Source of the DNA: Candidatus Aminicenantota bacterium
Lineage (GTDB): Bacteria > Acidobacteriota > B3-B38 > Guanabaribacteriales > B3-B38
Direction of reading: 5' to 3'
DNA length: 13,642 nt
NCBI GenBank assembly: GCA_029880275.1
Contig: JAOUOQ010000030.1
Coordinates: 1-13,642 of the forward strand
In this document: piece after piece, positions 1 through 7,555 of the stretch
Numbering within the stretch: the first letter of the stretch is position 1
How the letters are laid out: each line of letters starts with the position of its first letter
Position numbers and translations under genes: made by a program
The notes under the pieces: model-generated
Databases searched by the model: none
What the model was told of the DNA's origin: nothing
The model's input: the letters and a program-made list of their open reading frames with translations, nothing else

Positions 1-1
1 A

Positions 2-1150
2 AGAATAGGAGACCCTCGCTCCATCGCTCCTCTGCTGCACTCTCTTATGGACCCGCACCCTGCTGTAAAAGCCAAAGCTGTCGAAGCCCTTCCCTCTTTC
101 CTCTCTCCAACGACTGCCAGAGGGTTAATAGCTGCTCTTCAAAGAGAACAGAAGAGGGAATATAGAAAAGAGATTGTCAATGCGCTCCTCTCATTATGTC
201 AGCAGGGGCTCATTGAAGCCCTGGATGGATTGCTGAAGCTGTTGACCGACCAAGACGAAGACTGTGAGTTCAGGCTTCAGGCAATGGGATCTCTGAAATT
301 GACAGACCCGAAACAGAGGAAGCAACTCCTTAATCGCTTATCGCTCGACCCCGAACCCCAGATAGCCCATCGTGCAAGAGAGCTCCAAATGGAGAGCACC
401 CGAAAAAGGAGAAAGCTGCCTCCAGCCAAGACGGGAAAACTCATTGCCCTATTGAAATCAGAGAATTACCTGACCTGGAGCTCGGCTCTCCGGGAACTAC
501 CCATGAATGACACCAGCCTGGCGGAGCCCCTTATCGACTCTATGCTCGGTCCTTCAACCAGCACAGCCTACTGTCGTCGAGTGGGAATGGCTCTCAAACG
601 CATGCGGAAGGGTGTGGTGGAAAAAATCTATCCCTATTTAGATAAGGTGAACTACTACCCTGCCCTGGAAGTGCTGATTGAGACCATAAGCCAGTGGCGT
701 GACCCTCACTCGGCAGTTTATCTCAAGCACACATTGGATAGACTAAGCGAGGAGTTTGCCAGGGCTGGCGATCAAGAAACTCAGAGCTTGATTCTCCTCA
801 TTAAAGGTAAGATACACATGGCTCTGGCAGATATCAATAGCCGGATCGCCCTAAGTGACCTGAGAAGTATGCTGCTCCATCCAGCTACTCTGGGGTGGAT
901 TGAGTTTCTCAAGGCTGCCCAACAGATTGGCAATCGGGATTTTCTTCTCCCCCTCCTTCAACTTTATCAGCACTTTAAAAAGGACGAATGGATGGCCGAC
1001 CAGATTAAAGAAGCCTTCCTCACTATTAAAAAAAGAGAAAGAATACGAAGCAACAGCTCCCTATTTAAAAGCCTCGATACCAGAGGCAAAAAATCCCTTA
1101 AAGCGCTGCTTGGCAAGAAGGCGAGAGCGGCATCACAGAGTTATAATTAA
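2..1150 (+). CDS. HEAT-repeat protein, 3' part (5' end outside window)
   Basis: This is the C-terminal 382 residues of a HEAT-repeat protein. The frame is open from base 2, and the residues before the first ATG (position 47) read RIGDPRSIAPLLHSLMDPHP, a standard HEAT unit, so the true start lies upstream of the window. Several more helical pairs follow: an AVEALPSFL segment, IVNALLSL with ALDGLLKLLTDQDE, and an LDPEPQIAHRA segment. A basic linker (STRKRRKLPP) comes next, then further alpha-solenoid-like helices that are less regular. The tail is very basic (KKRERIR, RGKKSLKALLGKKARAA). Such proteins are binding scaffolds; no catalytic motif is visible and no partner can be named. No signal peptide can be judged because the N-terminus is missing. 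The gene ends 105 nt before gap and a good promoter lies between them, so it is probably not part of the glycolytic operon. Confidence 0.85.
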   Translation, partial: RIGDPRSIAPLLHSLMDPHPAVKAKAVEALPSFLSPTTARGLIAALQREQKREYRKEIVNALLSLCQQGLIEALDGLLKLLTDQDEDCEFRLQAMGSLKLTDPKQRKQLLNRLSLDPEPQIAHRARELQMESTRKRRKLPPAKTGKLIALLKSENYLTWSSALRELPMNDTSLAEPLIDSMLGPSTSTAYCRRVGMALKRMRKGVVEKIYPYLDKVNYYPALEVLIETISQWRDPHSAVYLKHTLDRLSEEFARAGDQETQSLILLIKGKIHMALADINSRIALSDLRSMLLHPATLGWIEFLKAAQQIGNRDFLLPLLQLYQHFKKDEWMADQIKEAFLTIKKRERIRSNSSLFKSLDTRGKKSLKALLGKKARAASQSYN

Positions 1151-1153
1151 TAT

Positions 1154-1183
1154 TTGACAATCCTCAGTTATTTAAGATATAGT
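1154..1183 (+). promoter_or_regulatory. sigma70-type promoter for gap-pgk-tpiA
   Basis: A perfect -35 box TTGACA (1154-1159) is followed after 18 nt by TATAGT (1178-1183), five of six matches to TATAAT. GATATA at 1176-1181 with a 16-nt spacer is an alternative -10. This predicts transcription starting near 1190 and a leader of about 65 nt before the gap ATG. Box identities are read directly; promoter activity is inferred. Confidence 0.7.
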
Positions 1184-1243
1184 TAAGTCTTATAAAAAAG
1201 CTTTCCCATCAAGAGAAGTAGACAGGGAAACCCATCGGATTAA

Positions 1244-2254
<1,011 letters not shown>

Positions 2255-2321
2255 GCAATGAAGAGCTTACCTGAGGCGGAATCCTTTATCAATCATTGAG
2301 GGCTTTTTAAAAGAATGGGAA

Positions 2322-3521
2322 ATGCTTAACAAGCTTATCCTCGAAGAAGTCGACCCCTCTGCTCTAAGGGTCTTTATCCGGGTGGATTTCAATGTTCCTC
2401 TGGATGCCAAGGGGTCGGTGGCTGACGATTCGCGTATCAAGGCTACTTTGCCCACCATCGATTACTGCCGTCAGAGAGGTGCCAAAATTATTCTGGCCTC
2501 GCACCTGGGAAGACCGAAAGGAAAGGTTAATCCTCAGCTCAGCCTGAAGCCAGTGGCGGTCAGACTCTCCCAGCTGCTGGGGAATAAGGTCATAATGGCA
2601 CCCGATTGCATCGGACCATCTGTGGAAAAGCTTATCAATGGTCTTGAGGAAGGGGGTATCCTGCTTCTGGAGAACCTCCGTTTCCACCCCGAGGAGGAGC
2701 TCAACGAATCCCAATTCTCCCAGCAGTTAGCGGGGCAAACCGACCTCTATATCAACGATGCATTCGGGGCTGCCCACCGCGCACACGCTTCCACTGTGGG
2801 GATAACAAAGTTTGTCCCCCGGGCGGTGGCTGGCTTCCTGCTGGAGAAGGAGGTGGAACAGCTCAGCCGCATCCTCACCAAACCTGAGCATCCTTTTACC
2901 GCCATTATTGGCGGCGCTAAGGTCTCCACCAAACTTAACCTGCTGGAGAGCTTTATCAGTCTGGTGGATGATCTCATTTTGTGCGGAGGGATGGTATACA
3001 CTTTTCTGCTGGCTCAGGGAATATCGGTTGGCGACTCTCTGATTGAGGAGGATAAGGTTGAGCCCGCCAGGTCAATTCTGCTGAAAGCCCAACAGCAAGG
3101 AAGAAGAATCAGCCTCCCTTTCGATTTCGTAGTGGCAAAATCCCTTTCCGCTGAATCCCCCAAAAAGGTGGTTCTCAGAGAGGAAATACCAGCTGGGTGG
3201 ATGGGGGTGGATATTGGTCCCCGGAGTATTGAGGAGTTCTCTCGCATCATCAGAGCATCGCGAACAGTGGTATGGAATGGTCCTCCAGGGGTGTTTGAGA
3301 TCGCGCCCTTTGCTGAGGGAACCCTGGCTATTGCTCGCTCCCTGGCTGAGAGCAGGGGGACCACCATTGTTGGTGGGGGCGATACCGTAGCTGCGGTTCA
3401 TAAAGCGGGGGTAAGCGATAAGATTACTCATATCTCCACCGGGGGTGGAGCTTGCCTGGAATTCCTGGCGGGCAAAAGCCTCCCGGGCATCGAAGCTCTT
3501 ACCGACAAAAACAAAGGATAA
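2322..3521 (+). CDS. pgk: Phosphoglycerate kinase
   Basis: This cytoplasmic enzyme transfers phosphate from 1,3-bisphosphoglycerate to ADP, giving ATP and 3-phosphoglycerate. It has 399 residues, the usual bacterial size. Substrate-site motifs in the N-terminal domain are RVDFNVP (20-26), SHLGRP (60-65), ENLRFH and INDAFGAAHRAHAS. The C-terminal nucleotide domain shows GGAKVSTK, WNGPPGVFE, GGGDTVAA (351-358) and STGGGACLEFLAGK. The ATG at 2322 fits the family N-terminus, and no in-frame upstream ATG or GTG is available. Its ribosome binding site is weak (GAATGGGA), unlike that of gap, so translation may partly depend on its position in the operon. The stop lies 4 nt before the tpiA start. This is an independent gene, not the PGK-TIM fusion known from Thermotoga. 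Confidence 0.98.
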   Translation: MLNKLILEEVDPSALRVFIRVDFNVPLDAKGSVADDSRIKATLPTIDYCRQRGAKIILASHLGRPKGKVNPQLSLKPVAVRLSQLLGNKVIMAPDCIGPSVEKLINGLEEGGILLLENLRFHPEEELNESQFSQQLAGQTDLYINDAFGAAHRAHASTVGITKFVPRAVAGFLLEKEVEQLSRILTKPEHPFTAIIGGAKVSTKLNLLESFISLVDDLILCGGMVYTFLLAQGISVGDSLIEEDKVEPARSILLKAQQQGRRISLPFDFVVAKSLSAESPKKVVLREEIPAGWMGVDIGPRSIEEFSRIIRASRTVVWNGPPGVFEIAPFAEGTLAIARSLAESRGTTIVGGGDTVAAVHKAGVSDKITHISTGGGACLEFLAGKSLPGIEALTDKNKG

Positions 3522-3525
3522 AAAA

Positions 3526-4281
3526 ATGCGCCGACCTGTAATAGCAGCCAACTGGAAGATGTATAAGACCATTGCCCAGGCTCTGCAGTTTGTCAAAGAA
3601 TTCCTTCCCCTGGTAGAGGGTGTTGAGAACCGGGATTTGGTTTTGATTCCACCCTTTACCGCTCTACAATCCCTGGCAGAGGCTCTTAAGACTACATCCA
3701 TCAAATTGGGTGCCCAAAACCTTTTCTGGGAGAAGGAGGGCGCCTTTACCGGCGAGATTGCCTCCTCCATGGTGGTCGACGCCGGCTGCGCCTATGTGGT
3801 AATTGGTCACTCGGAGAGAAGGCAATATTTTCAGGAAACCTATCCCCTTATCAACAAGAAAGTGCAAGCAGCCTTGACAGCGGGTCTGATACCGATAATG
3901 TGCATTGGCGAAACCTTATCAGAGAGGGAAAAGGGAAAGACCTTTGAAGTAATCAAAAATCAGATTACCGAGGGGCTTAAGGGTCTCCAGATAAATAAAA
4001 GCGAACAGCTGGTTATCGCTTACGAACCCATTTGGGCTATAGGAACCGGACACACGGCTACCCCAGAGCAGGCCGAGGAGGTGCATGGCTTCATCAGGGA
4101 GCTTATCAGAAGAGCCTGTGGAAAGGGGATAGCTAACGGGCTGAGGATACAATACGGCGGGAGCGTCAAGCCAGAGAATATGGCAGAGCTCATGGCGATG
4201 CCCGATATTGATGGAGCACTGGTGGGAGGCGCCAGCCTCAAGCCAGACTCCTTCGCTCGCATTGTAAAATACGACCAATAA
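3526..4281 (+). CDS. tpiA: Triosephosphate isomerase
   Basis: This enzyme interconverts dihydroxyacetone phosphate and glyceraldehyde 3-phosphate and so feeds gap. The 251-residue protein is a complete TIM barrel. Catalytic and substrate residues are in place: Asn9 and Lys11 in AANWKM, His95 in VIGHSERR, and Glu167 in AYEPIWAIGTG. The phosphate-binding segments QYGGSVKPEN and GALVGGASL are also intact. I place the start at ATG 3526, not at the in-frame ATG 3445 inside pgk. Position 3526 gives the family N-terminus (MRRPVIAANWKM), lies 4 nt after the pgk stop, and has AAAGGA (3513-3518) 7 nt upstream. The tight spacing implies co-transcription, and probably translational coupling, with pgk. 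Confidence 0.98.
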   Translation: MRRPVIAANWKMYKTIAQALQFVKEFLPLVEGVENRDLVLIPPFTALQSLAEALKTTSIKLGAQNLFWEKEGAFTGEIASSMVVDAGCAYVVIGHSERRQYFQETYPLINKKVQAALTAGLIPIMCIGETLSEREKGKTFEVIKNQITEGLKGLQINKSEQLVIAYEPIWAIGTGHTATPEQAEEVHGFIRELIRRACGKGIANGLRIQYGGSVKPENMAELMAMPDIDGALVGGASLKPDSFARIVKYDQ

Positions 4282-4288
4282 AATCTAC

Positions 4289-4317
4289 TTGACAACGAAA
4301 ACCTAAGTTATTAATAT
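4289..4317 (+). promoter_or_regulatory. Promoter for secG (and tRNA-Leu)
   Basis: TTGACA (4289-4294) is followed after exactly 17 nt by TAATAT (4312-4317), which matches four of six positions of TATAAT. It starts 7 nt after the tpiA stop and predicts a start near 4324, about 40 nt before the secG ATG. It would let secG and the tRNA be expressed independently of the glycolytic operon. Motifs are read directly; use is inferred. Confidence 0.65.
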
Positions 4318-4362
4318 AAAAAAGATAGTAGTATATTCCCTATTAAAGGCTGGAGCAAAGAG

Positions 4363-4665
4363 ATGGTTACTTTTTTGAGCATAATTCACATTCTGGTTTG
4401 TTTGATTCTGATTATGGTGGTGCTTCTCCAGAGAGGCGCGCGAGCCGACCTGGCGGGTGCTTTTGGTGGTGGGGGAAGCCACACCGCCTTCGGGAGTCGG
4501 GGAGCTGCTACCTTCCTGTCCAAGATGACCACGGTGGCAGCCATAATCTTTATGCTGACCTCTTTGGCATTAGCTATCCTCTCCTCTCGAGCTCCAAGCT
4601 CGGTGCTGGAGGAGGCTTCGCCGCCTCAGCAGGAAGAGCCCGCCAAACAGCCGGTGCAAAAATAG
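4363..4665 (+). CDS. secG: Protein translocase subunit SecG
   Basis: This is a small inner-membrane subunit of the SecYEG preprotein channel. The 100-residue protein has the SecG layout. A first membrane helix (about residues 3-22, ending MVVLLQRG) is followed by the conserved cytoplasmic loop with GAFGGGG, then TAFGSRGAATFLSK. A second helix (about 55-73, VAAIIFMLTSLALAIL) leads to a variable tail rich in Pro, Glu and Gln. GGAG (4352-4355) lies 7 nt before the ATG. The gene follows tpiA by 81 nt with its own promoter candidate, and precedes a tRNA-Leu gene by 41 nt. The tpiA-secG order and the secG-tRNA-Leu order are both known in other bacteria. Confidence 0.96.
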   Translation: MVTFLSIIHILVCLILIMVVLLQRGARADLAGAFGGGGSHTAFGSRGAATFLSKMTTVAAIIFMLTSLALAILSSRAPSSVLEEASPPQQEEPAKQPVQK

Positions 4666-4706
4666 GGGATATAACTCTAAGCCTACAATTGCAATTTGAG
4701 TTCAGT

Positions 4707-4794
4707 GCCGAAGTGGCGGAACTGGTAGACGCGCTGCCTTGAGGGGGCAGTGGGGAACTTCCCTGTGGGGGTTCGAGTCCCCCCTTCGGCACCA
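4707..4794 (+). tRNA. tRNA-Leu (anticodon GAG)
   Basis: The full cloverleaf can be drawn. The acceptor stem is GCCGAAG (4707-4713) with CTTCGGC (4784-4790), then discriminator A and an encoded CCA (4792-4794). The D arm contains GGCGGAACTGGTAGA. The anticodon stem CTGCC/GGCAG (4734-4738, 4746-4750) closes loop TTGAGGG, giving anticodon GAG at 4741-4743, which reads CUC and CUU leucine codons. A long class II variable arm (GGGAACTTCCC) is typical of tRNA-Leu. The T arm is GGGGG-TTCGAGT-CCCCC (4767-4783). It lies 41 nt after secG with no terminator between, so it may be processed from a secG transcript. Confidence 0.97.
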
Positions 4795-4925
4795 TTTCTT
4801 CTTTAGCCTTTCATAAAGTCATTAAAATAAGATAGTTGAAAATATAATCAGTTTTGTAATATTTTACTCTTTGAAATTTAAGAGGATTGTCTATAAAAAA
4901 TGGGCTAATCAGAGAAAGCAGAAAA
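4795..4925. other. AT-rich gap after tRNA-Leu
   Basis: This short AT-rich stretch separates the plus-strand core block from the minus-strand accessory block. I see no convincing rho-independent terminator after the tRNA; the only inverted repeat, CTTT-CAT-AAAG, is too short. The last ~25 nt (from GCTAAT near 4903) still align with the second TPR-remnant locus, so the duplication extends slightly past the coding remnant. Confidence 0.5.
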
Positions 4926-5057
4926 TTACTGAGTTTGGAGGGCAGCTCGTCGCTTCTTGGCATCAATTATTTCCGGAATACCAGGGTCAGCTTCTTTCCA
5001 GAGGTCGAGGAAGGTCTGATAGTGCTTGGTGGCTTTGCCCTTCCTAAGCATATGATT
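4926..5057 (-). pseudogene. C-terminal remnant of a TPR protein gene (copy 1)
   Basis: On the minus strand an open stretch of 43 codons ends at a TAA (4926-4928). Its residues include [20 protein letters not shown], followed directly by [20 protein letters not shown]. This resembles the last TPR helix pair and tail of TPR proteins that typically end in a KAIEHYxKFLxLWKDADPG-like segment followed by a short basic helix (family knowledge, not a search). Upstream on the minus strand the frame hits TAG (5058-5060) and then more stops, and no start with a ribosome binding site is seen. It therefore looks like the surviving 3' end of a decayed gene. A diverged second copy lies at 7051-7143. It sits about 170 nt downstream of the S41 peptidase stop, on the same strand. 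Confidence 0.6.
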
Positions 5058-5229
5058 CTATCATTAACTTCGAAAAATAAGTTTCCACCGGCCGCATGCA
5101 TCCCATTGTGGAAAGAAGTCCTATGAAGTGCTAAAATAGAAACCTTCTGCCATGCAAACTATGTTTTCCCATGTATGAAATATCAAACATGTTTAACGGA
5201 AATCAAGCGAAAGCATCTGATAGATAGAT

Positions 5230-6621
5230 TCAATGTGCCTTTTTATACCGAGATGTCTGACCTGCTTCAGTCAGACCGATCACTTCTGTAACATAGCCAG
5301 ACTCATCACGCACAAATTGAAACCGTAAATAATAAAAACCATCGATCATGAACTTGTCGTCACCCATGGGGATCAATTTGTAGACCTTGCCACTGTCTCT
5401 CTGGTATTCCAAATGATCATCGGCAACAGTGAACTTACGCGGACCGTACACACCGACATACTTTCGCAATTCCGACGGACTAAGTACGACCGGATTACGT
5501 TGAGCTTCTAGTCCCTGAATCGCCCATTCAATTTTGACTTTGCGGCTGTCAGTAGTGCACTTTTTCGCAAGCGCCTTCAATGCCTCCAGATGTGCCACTA
5601 CTAACGCTTCATCTGCTGATACATTGATGTCCGCCTGCACGCCGACGCCCTCCCAGTCGGTGCCAGTAATAGGGTTAATCGCCCTCCCATAAGGGATTGT
5701 AATCATAAGATTGTATGCCGAAAGTGGATACCCTTCCGACGGGTGTGCCGCGCCGAGAGTGGTTTCACCAATGATCTTGGCACGTTTTAGATTCTTCATG
5801 TCATACGCGAATTCCTCAGCCGCCGAGGGAGTGCTACTGCTCGTCAGGATATAGAGCTTAACCTCAGTTAATCGGGGGCCCGGCACGAAGGCATGGCTCC
5901 AAAATTGCTGGACTGTGTCATTCTTACGGATGTAAAAGTTGTTTAGATGAACCGGCTCGTCTAAAAAGTAGCTTGCGAGCAGCTGGACCATACTTGGCGA
6001 ACCTCCGAGGGTTTGCCGCAAATCTATGATAATGGCGTCACTATATGCGAGGAAATTCATGGTTGCCGCTGCCGTATTGCCGCCCCACTCCGCGTTGCAG
6101 AACTGATTCATCTGGAGATAGCCAACATTGCCCGGCAGCCGCTCAACTCTGACGAAACCGAAATTTTCGTATGCATCTTCTTTAAGCCATTCCTGTTTAT
6201 CCTCTTTGGATATGGTATCCTCATCGGCAGACGTGAAGAATTCATCAGGCTCATATCGAACTCTGATATGCATGTCATCGCTGACATTTCGCAAGTCTTC
6301 GGTCAGCTTTTGAGCAAATTCTACAGTTGATGTAATGCTAGCATATGACCCGTTCTTGTATTGTTCCCTCAGGCATTTCTCCATTTCTCTGGCCATGTCG
6401 GGAAAGACATATACCTCATTTAATGCCTTCGCGATATGGTCAATAATTTCAAGCTGGACCTTAGCATCAATAATTTTGTCGCTATCACTCACTATCGGGA
6501 CGGCAAAAACAGAACAAACAGCAATCAGCATAAAAATAACAATTGAACATCCCACTAAACACAATGCTTGAATAACACGACAGGTAGCTGGAATTTGTTG
6601 AAATTCCTTATTATCTGCCAT
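5230..6621 (-). CDS. S41 family peptidase (IRBP/tricorn-like), membrane-anchored or secreted
   Basis: This is a 463-residue predicted extracytoplasmic serine peptidase. A hydrophobic segment at about residues 16-40 (ALCLVGCSIVIFMLIAVCSVFA) after a polar N-terminus can act as signal peptide or anchor. Next comes an IRBP-type N-terminal helical domain (about 50-120, IAKALNEVYVFPDMAREM). The S41 core follows, with GNVGYLQMNQF, AIIIDLRQTLGGSP, the nucleophile region TSSSTPSAAEEFAYDM with Ser266, and IIGETTLGAAHP. The Lys of the CtpA-type Ser-Lys dyad (FGKG) is absent, which fits the IRBP/tricorn branch. The C-terminal ~80 residues (LRKYVGVYGPRKF onward) look like a DUF3471-type beta domain. AAGGAGG (6628-6634, minus strand) lies 6 nt before the ATG, and an extended -10 promoter is visible upstream. 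The substrate is unknown. It stands alone between two TPR-gene remnants. Confidence 0.9.
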   Translation of the reverse strand: MADNKEFQQIPATCRVIQALCLVGCSIVIFMLIAVCSVFAVPIVSDSDKIIDAKVQLEIIDHIAKALNEVYVFPDMAREMEKCLREQYKNGSYASITSTVEFAQKLTEDLRNVSDDMHIRVRYEPDEFFTSADEDTISKEDKQEWLKEDAYENFGFVRVERLPGNVGYLQMNQFCNAEWGGNTAAATMNFLAYSDAIIIDLRQTLGGSPSMVQLLASYFLDEPVHLNNFYIRKNDTVQQFWSHAFVPGPRLTEVKLYILTSSSTPSAAEEFAYDMKNLKRAKIIGETTLGAAHPSEGYPLSAYNLMITIPYGRAINPITGTDWEGVGVQADINVSADEALVVAHLEALKALAKKCTTDSRKVKIEWAIQGLEAQRNPVVLSPSELRKYVGVYGPRKFTVADDHLEYQRDSGKVYKLIPMGDDKFMIDGFYYLRFQFVRDESGYVTEVIGLTEAGQTSRYKKAH

Positions 6622-7050
6622 AATTTACCTCCTTAATGAATTTTGCAATTAAATGCCACCTTGAGCAAATTTAATAGGAAGTTCCCTTTGCAGGTGCTTG
6701 ACAGATTTCTCATGATTTTGCTCGATTTTCACTTACAGATGTCTTTTAAAAAAACAATATTATACCATAAATAATAAAACAGTAAGCCAGAAAACATATT
6801 CCTCAATGTAATAATAGAGCATTCAATAGAGAACAGTTTTAATCAGCCTAAGACGGCACTTATCTGTTCACGAATGATACATGTGAGACTACTGAATGGG
6901 GCATAATTTAATATTTCACGCAGTTTTCTTTTAAATGACTTCTTATAGAAAAATGTCGCTAAATAATTAATTATTCCACATACGGCTCCTTAAATTGGAT
7001 AGCTAAGTAGCGTCTTATTTTAAAATTAGCTAATTAACCTATACAGAAAA
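6622..7050. other. AT-rich intergenic region upstream of the S41 gene
   Basis: About 430 nt with no credible coding frame on either strand; frames are broken by frequent stops. It holds the S41 ribosome binding site, the extended -10 promoter candidate at 6759-6767, and many A/T runs. Near 7029 a GCTAAT followed by nine unrelated bases and CAGAAAATTACT marks the edge of the repeat shared with 4903-5040. I see no other structure. Confidence 0.6.
6759..6767 (-). promoter_or_regulatory. Extended -10 promoter for the S41 peptidase
   Basis: On the minus strand this reads TGGTATAAT, a perfect TATAAT with the TGn extension. That type of promoter needs little -35 match; the best -35 is weak (CTTACT, 16-nt spacer). 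It predicts a leader of roughly 130 nt before the S41 ATG. The motif is seen directly; use is inferred. Confidence 0.55.
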
Positions 7051-7143
7051 TTACTGGGTTTGGATGGCTTCTCGTCGCCTCTTGGCATTGATTAATTTAG
7101 CAATACCAGGGTCAGCGTGTTTTTTATTCGAAGCGTGGTATTC
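7051..7143 (-). pseudogene. C-terminal remnant of a TPR protein gene (copy 2)
   Basis: The minus strand carries a 30-codon open stretch ending in TAA (7051-7053). Its last residues are DPGIAKLINAKRRREAIQTQ, clearly related to copy 1. By my hand count 49 of the last 60 coding bases are identical (7054-7113 against 4929-4988), and the match runs past the stop codon. Before the DPG the segment YHASNKKHA replaces [11 protein letters not shown], with a net loss of 6 nt, and a TAA stop closes the frame just upstream. It is therefore more degraded than copy 1. It begins about 15 nt beyond the zinc-ribbon gene's stop on the same strand. Confidence 0.6.
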
Positions 7144-7158
7144 TTATCAAATATCTTT

Positions 7159-7365
7159 TTATCCCATGAAGAATCCCTTGCGATGCGAAAGGCCTAACAC
7201 CTTCAGGCAATCTGAACAATAATAAAGGTAGCGCCTTCCTAAAAAAGATTTAATTTCACGCATATAAATCTTTTTGATTTCCGTTGAGCAATATGGACAT
7301 ATTGGATTCTTTACATCTGATGGCCGAGCGGTCATCTCGTCCGCTTGTTCTTCAAGCCTTATCAT
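7159..7365 (-). CDS. Small zinc-ribbon protein
   Basis: A 68-residue protein with two CxxC pairs: CPYC at 23-26 and CSDC at 50-53. The pairs are separated by 23 residues rich in basic and aromatic positions, the usual zinc-ribbon geometry. Residues 1-12 are acidic and helical (MIRLEEQADEM). The C-terminal KVLGLSHRKGFFMG resembles the ending of a group of small uncharacterised proteins of environmental bacteria; this is from memory and not checked. No function is assigned; a nucleic-acid or protein contact role is the general expectation. A stop codon lies 12 codons upstream of the ATG at 7365. The ribosome binding site is GGGGGAAAGAG-like and weak. A stem-loop lies 36-73 nt upstream. The four intact cysteines and compact fold support a real gene. 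Confidence 0.75.
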   Translation of the reverse strand: MIRLEEQADEMTARPSDVKNPICPYCSTEIKKIYMREIKSFLGRRYLYYCSDCLKVLGLSHRKGFFMG

Positions 7366-7402
7366 TTTCTCTTTCCCCCAATTTTGCCATTGACATTATT
7401 GT

Positions 7403-7438
7403 TAGTCCGATAATGCCTCTCGGGCACGCATCAGACTA
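7403..7438 (-). other. Stem-loop between serpin and zinc-ribbon genes
   Basis: Read on the minus strand: TAGTCTGAT, GCG, TGCC, loop CGAGA, GGCA, TT, ATCGGACTA. Nine outer pairs (one U-G wobble in RNA) and four inner pairs are joined by an asymmetric internal loop. No T-run follows on either strand, so it is not a standard intrinsic terminator. It could lie in the leader of the zinc-ribbon mRNA or protect the 3' end of the serpin mRNA. The structure is drawn by hand; the function is unknown. Confidence 0.4.
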
Positions 7439-7555
7439 TTTATTAGCAAACCCGTTTTTGGATGAAAGTTTACTTATGTCGAACGGCTTGGATTACTTGC
7501 TTCATGTGGAGCGTCGTGGAATACTAAGTTAGCTGCACTTGTTGGTTGAGTGTCT

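Noticed and set aside
1202..1230. Inverted repeat TTTCCC/GGGAAA in the gap leader
   Set aside because: Only six pairs with a 17-nt loop; too weak to call a regulatory structure.
3445..3525. Longer tpiA start inside pgk
   Set aside because: It would add 27 residues absent from triosephosphate isomerases; ATG 3526 has a ribosome binding site and gives the family N-terminus.
4574..4795. Minus-strand frame of 73 codons beginning VPKGGLEPP
   Set aside because: This is the familiar false translation of a tRNA-Leu antisense strand; it also overlaps secG.
4887..5126. Plus-strand frame of 79 codons starting at TTG after an AAGAGGA motif
   Set aside because: It lies antisense to the TPR-gene remnant, whose minus-strand residues make family sense; the plus-strand translation has no recognisable features.
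6698..6703. Plus-strand TTGACA
   Set aside because: No acceptable -10 box 16-18 nt downstream and no plus-strand gene follows.
7284..7532. Plus-strand frame of 82 codons over the zinc-ribbon leader
   Set aside because: It overlaps the zinc-ribbon gene antisense and crosses the stem-loop; no recognisable protein features.
7401..7555. Integron attC-like site (GTTAG and paired arms; AACAAGTGCAGCTAAC downstream of the serpin)
   Set aside because: The core sites GTTRRRY and RYYYAAC are not both present in the right arrangement, and no integrase or cassette series is seen.
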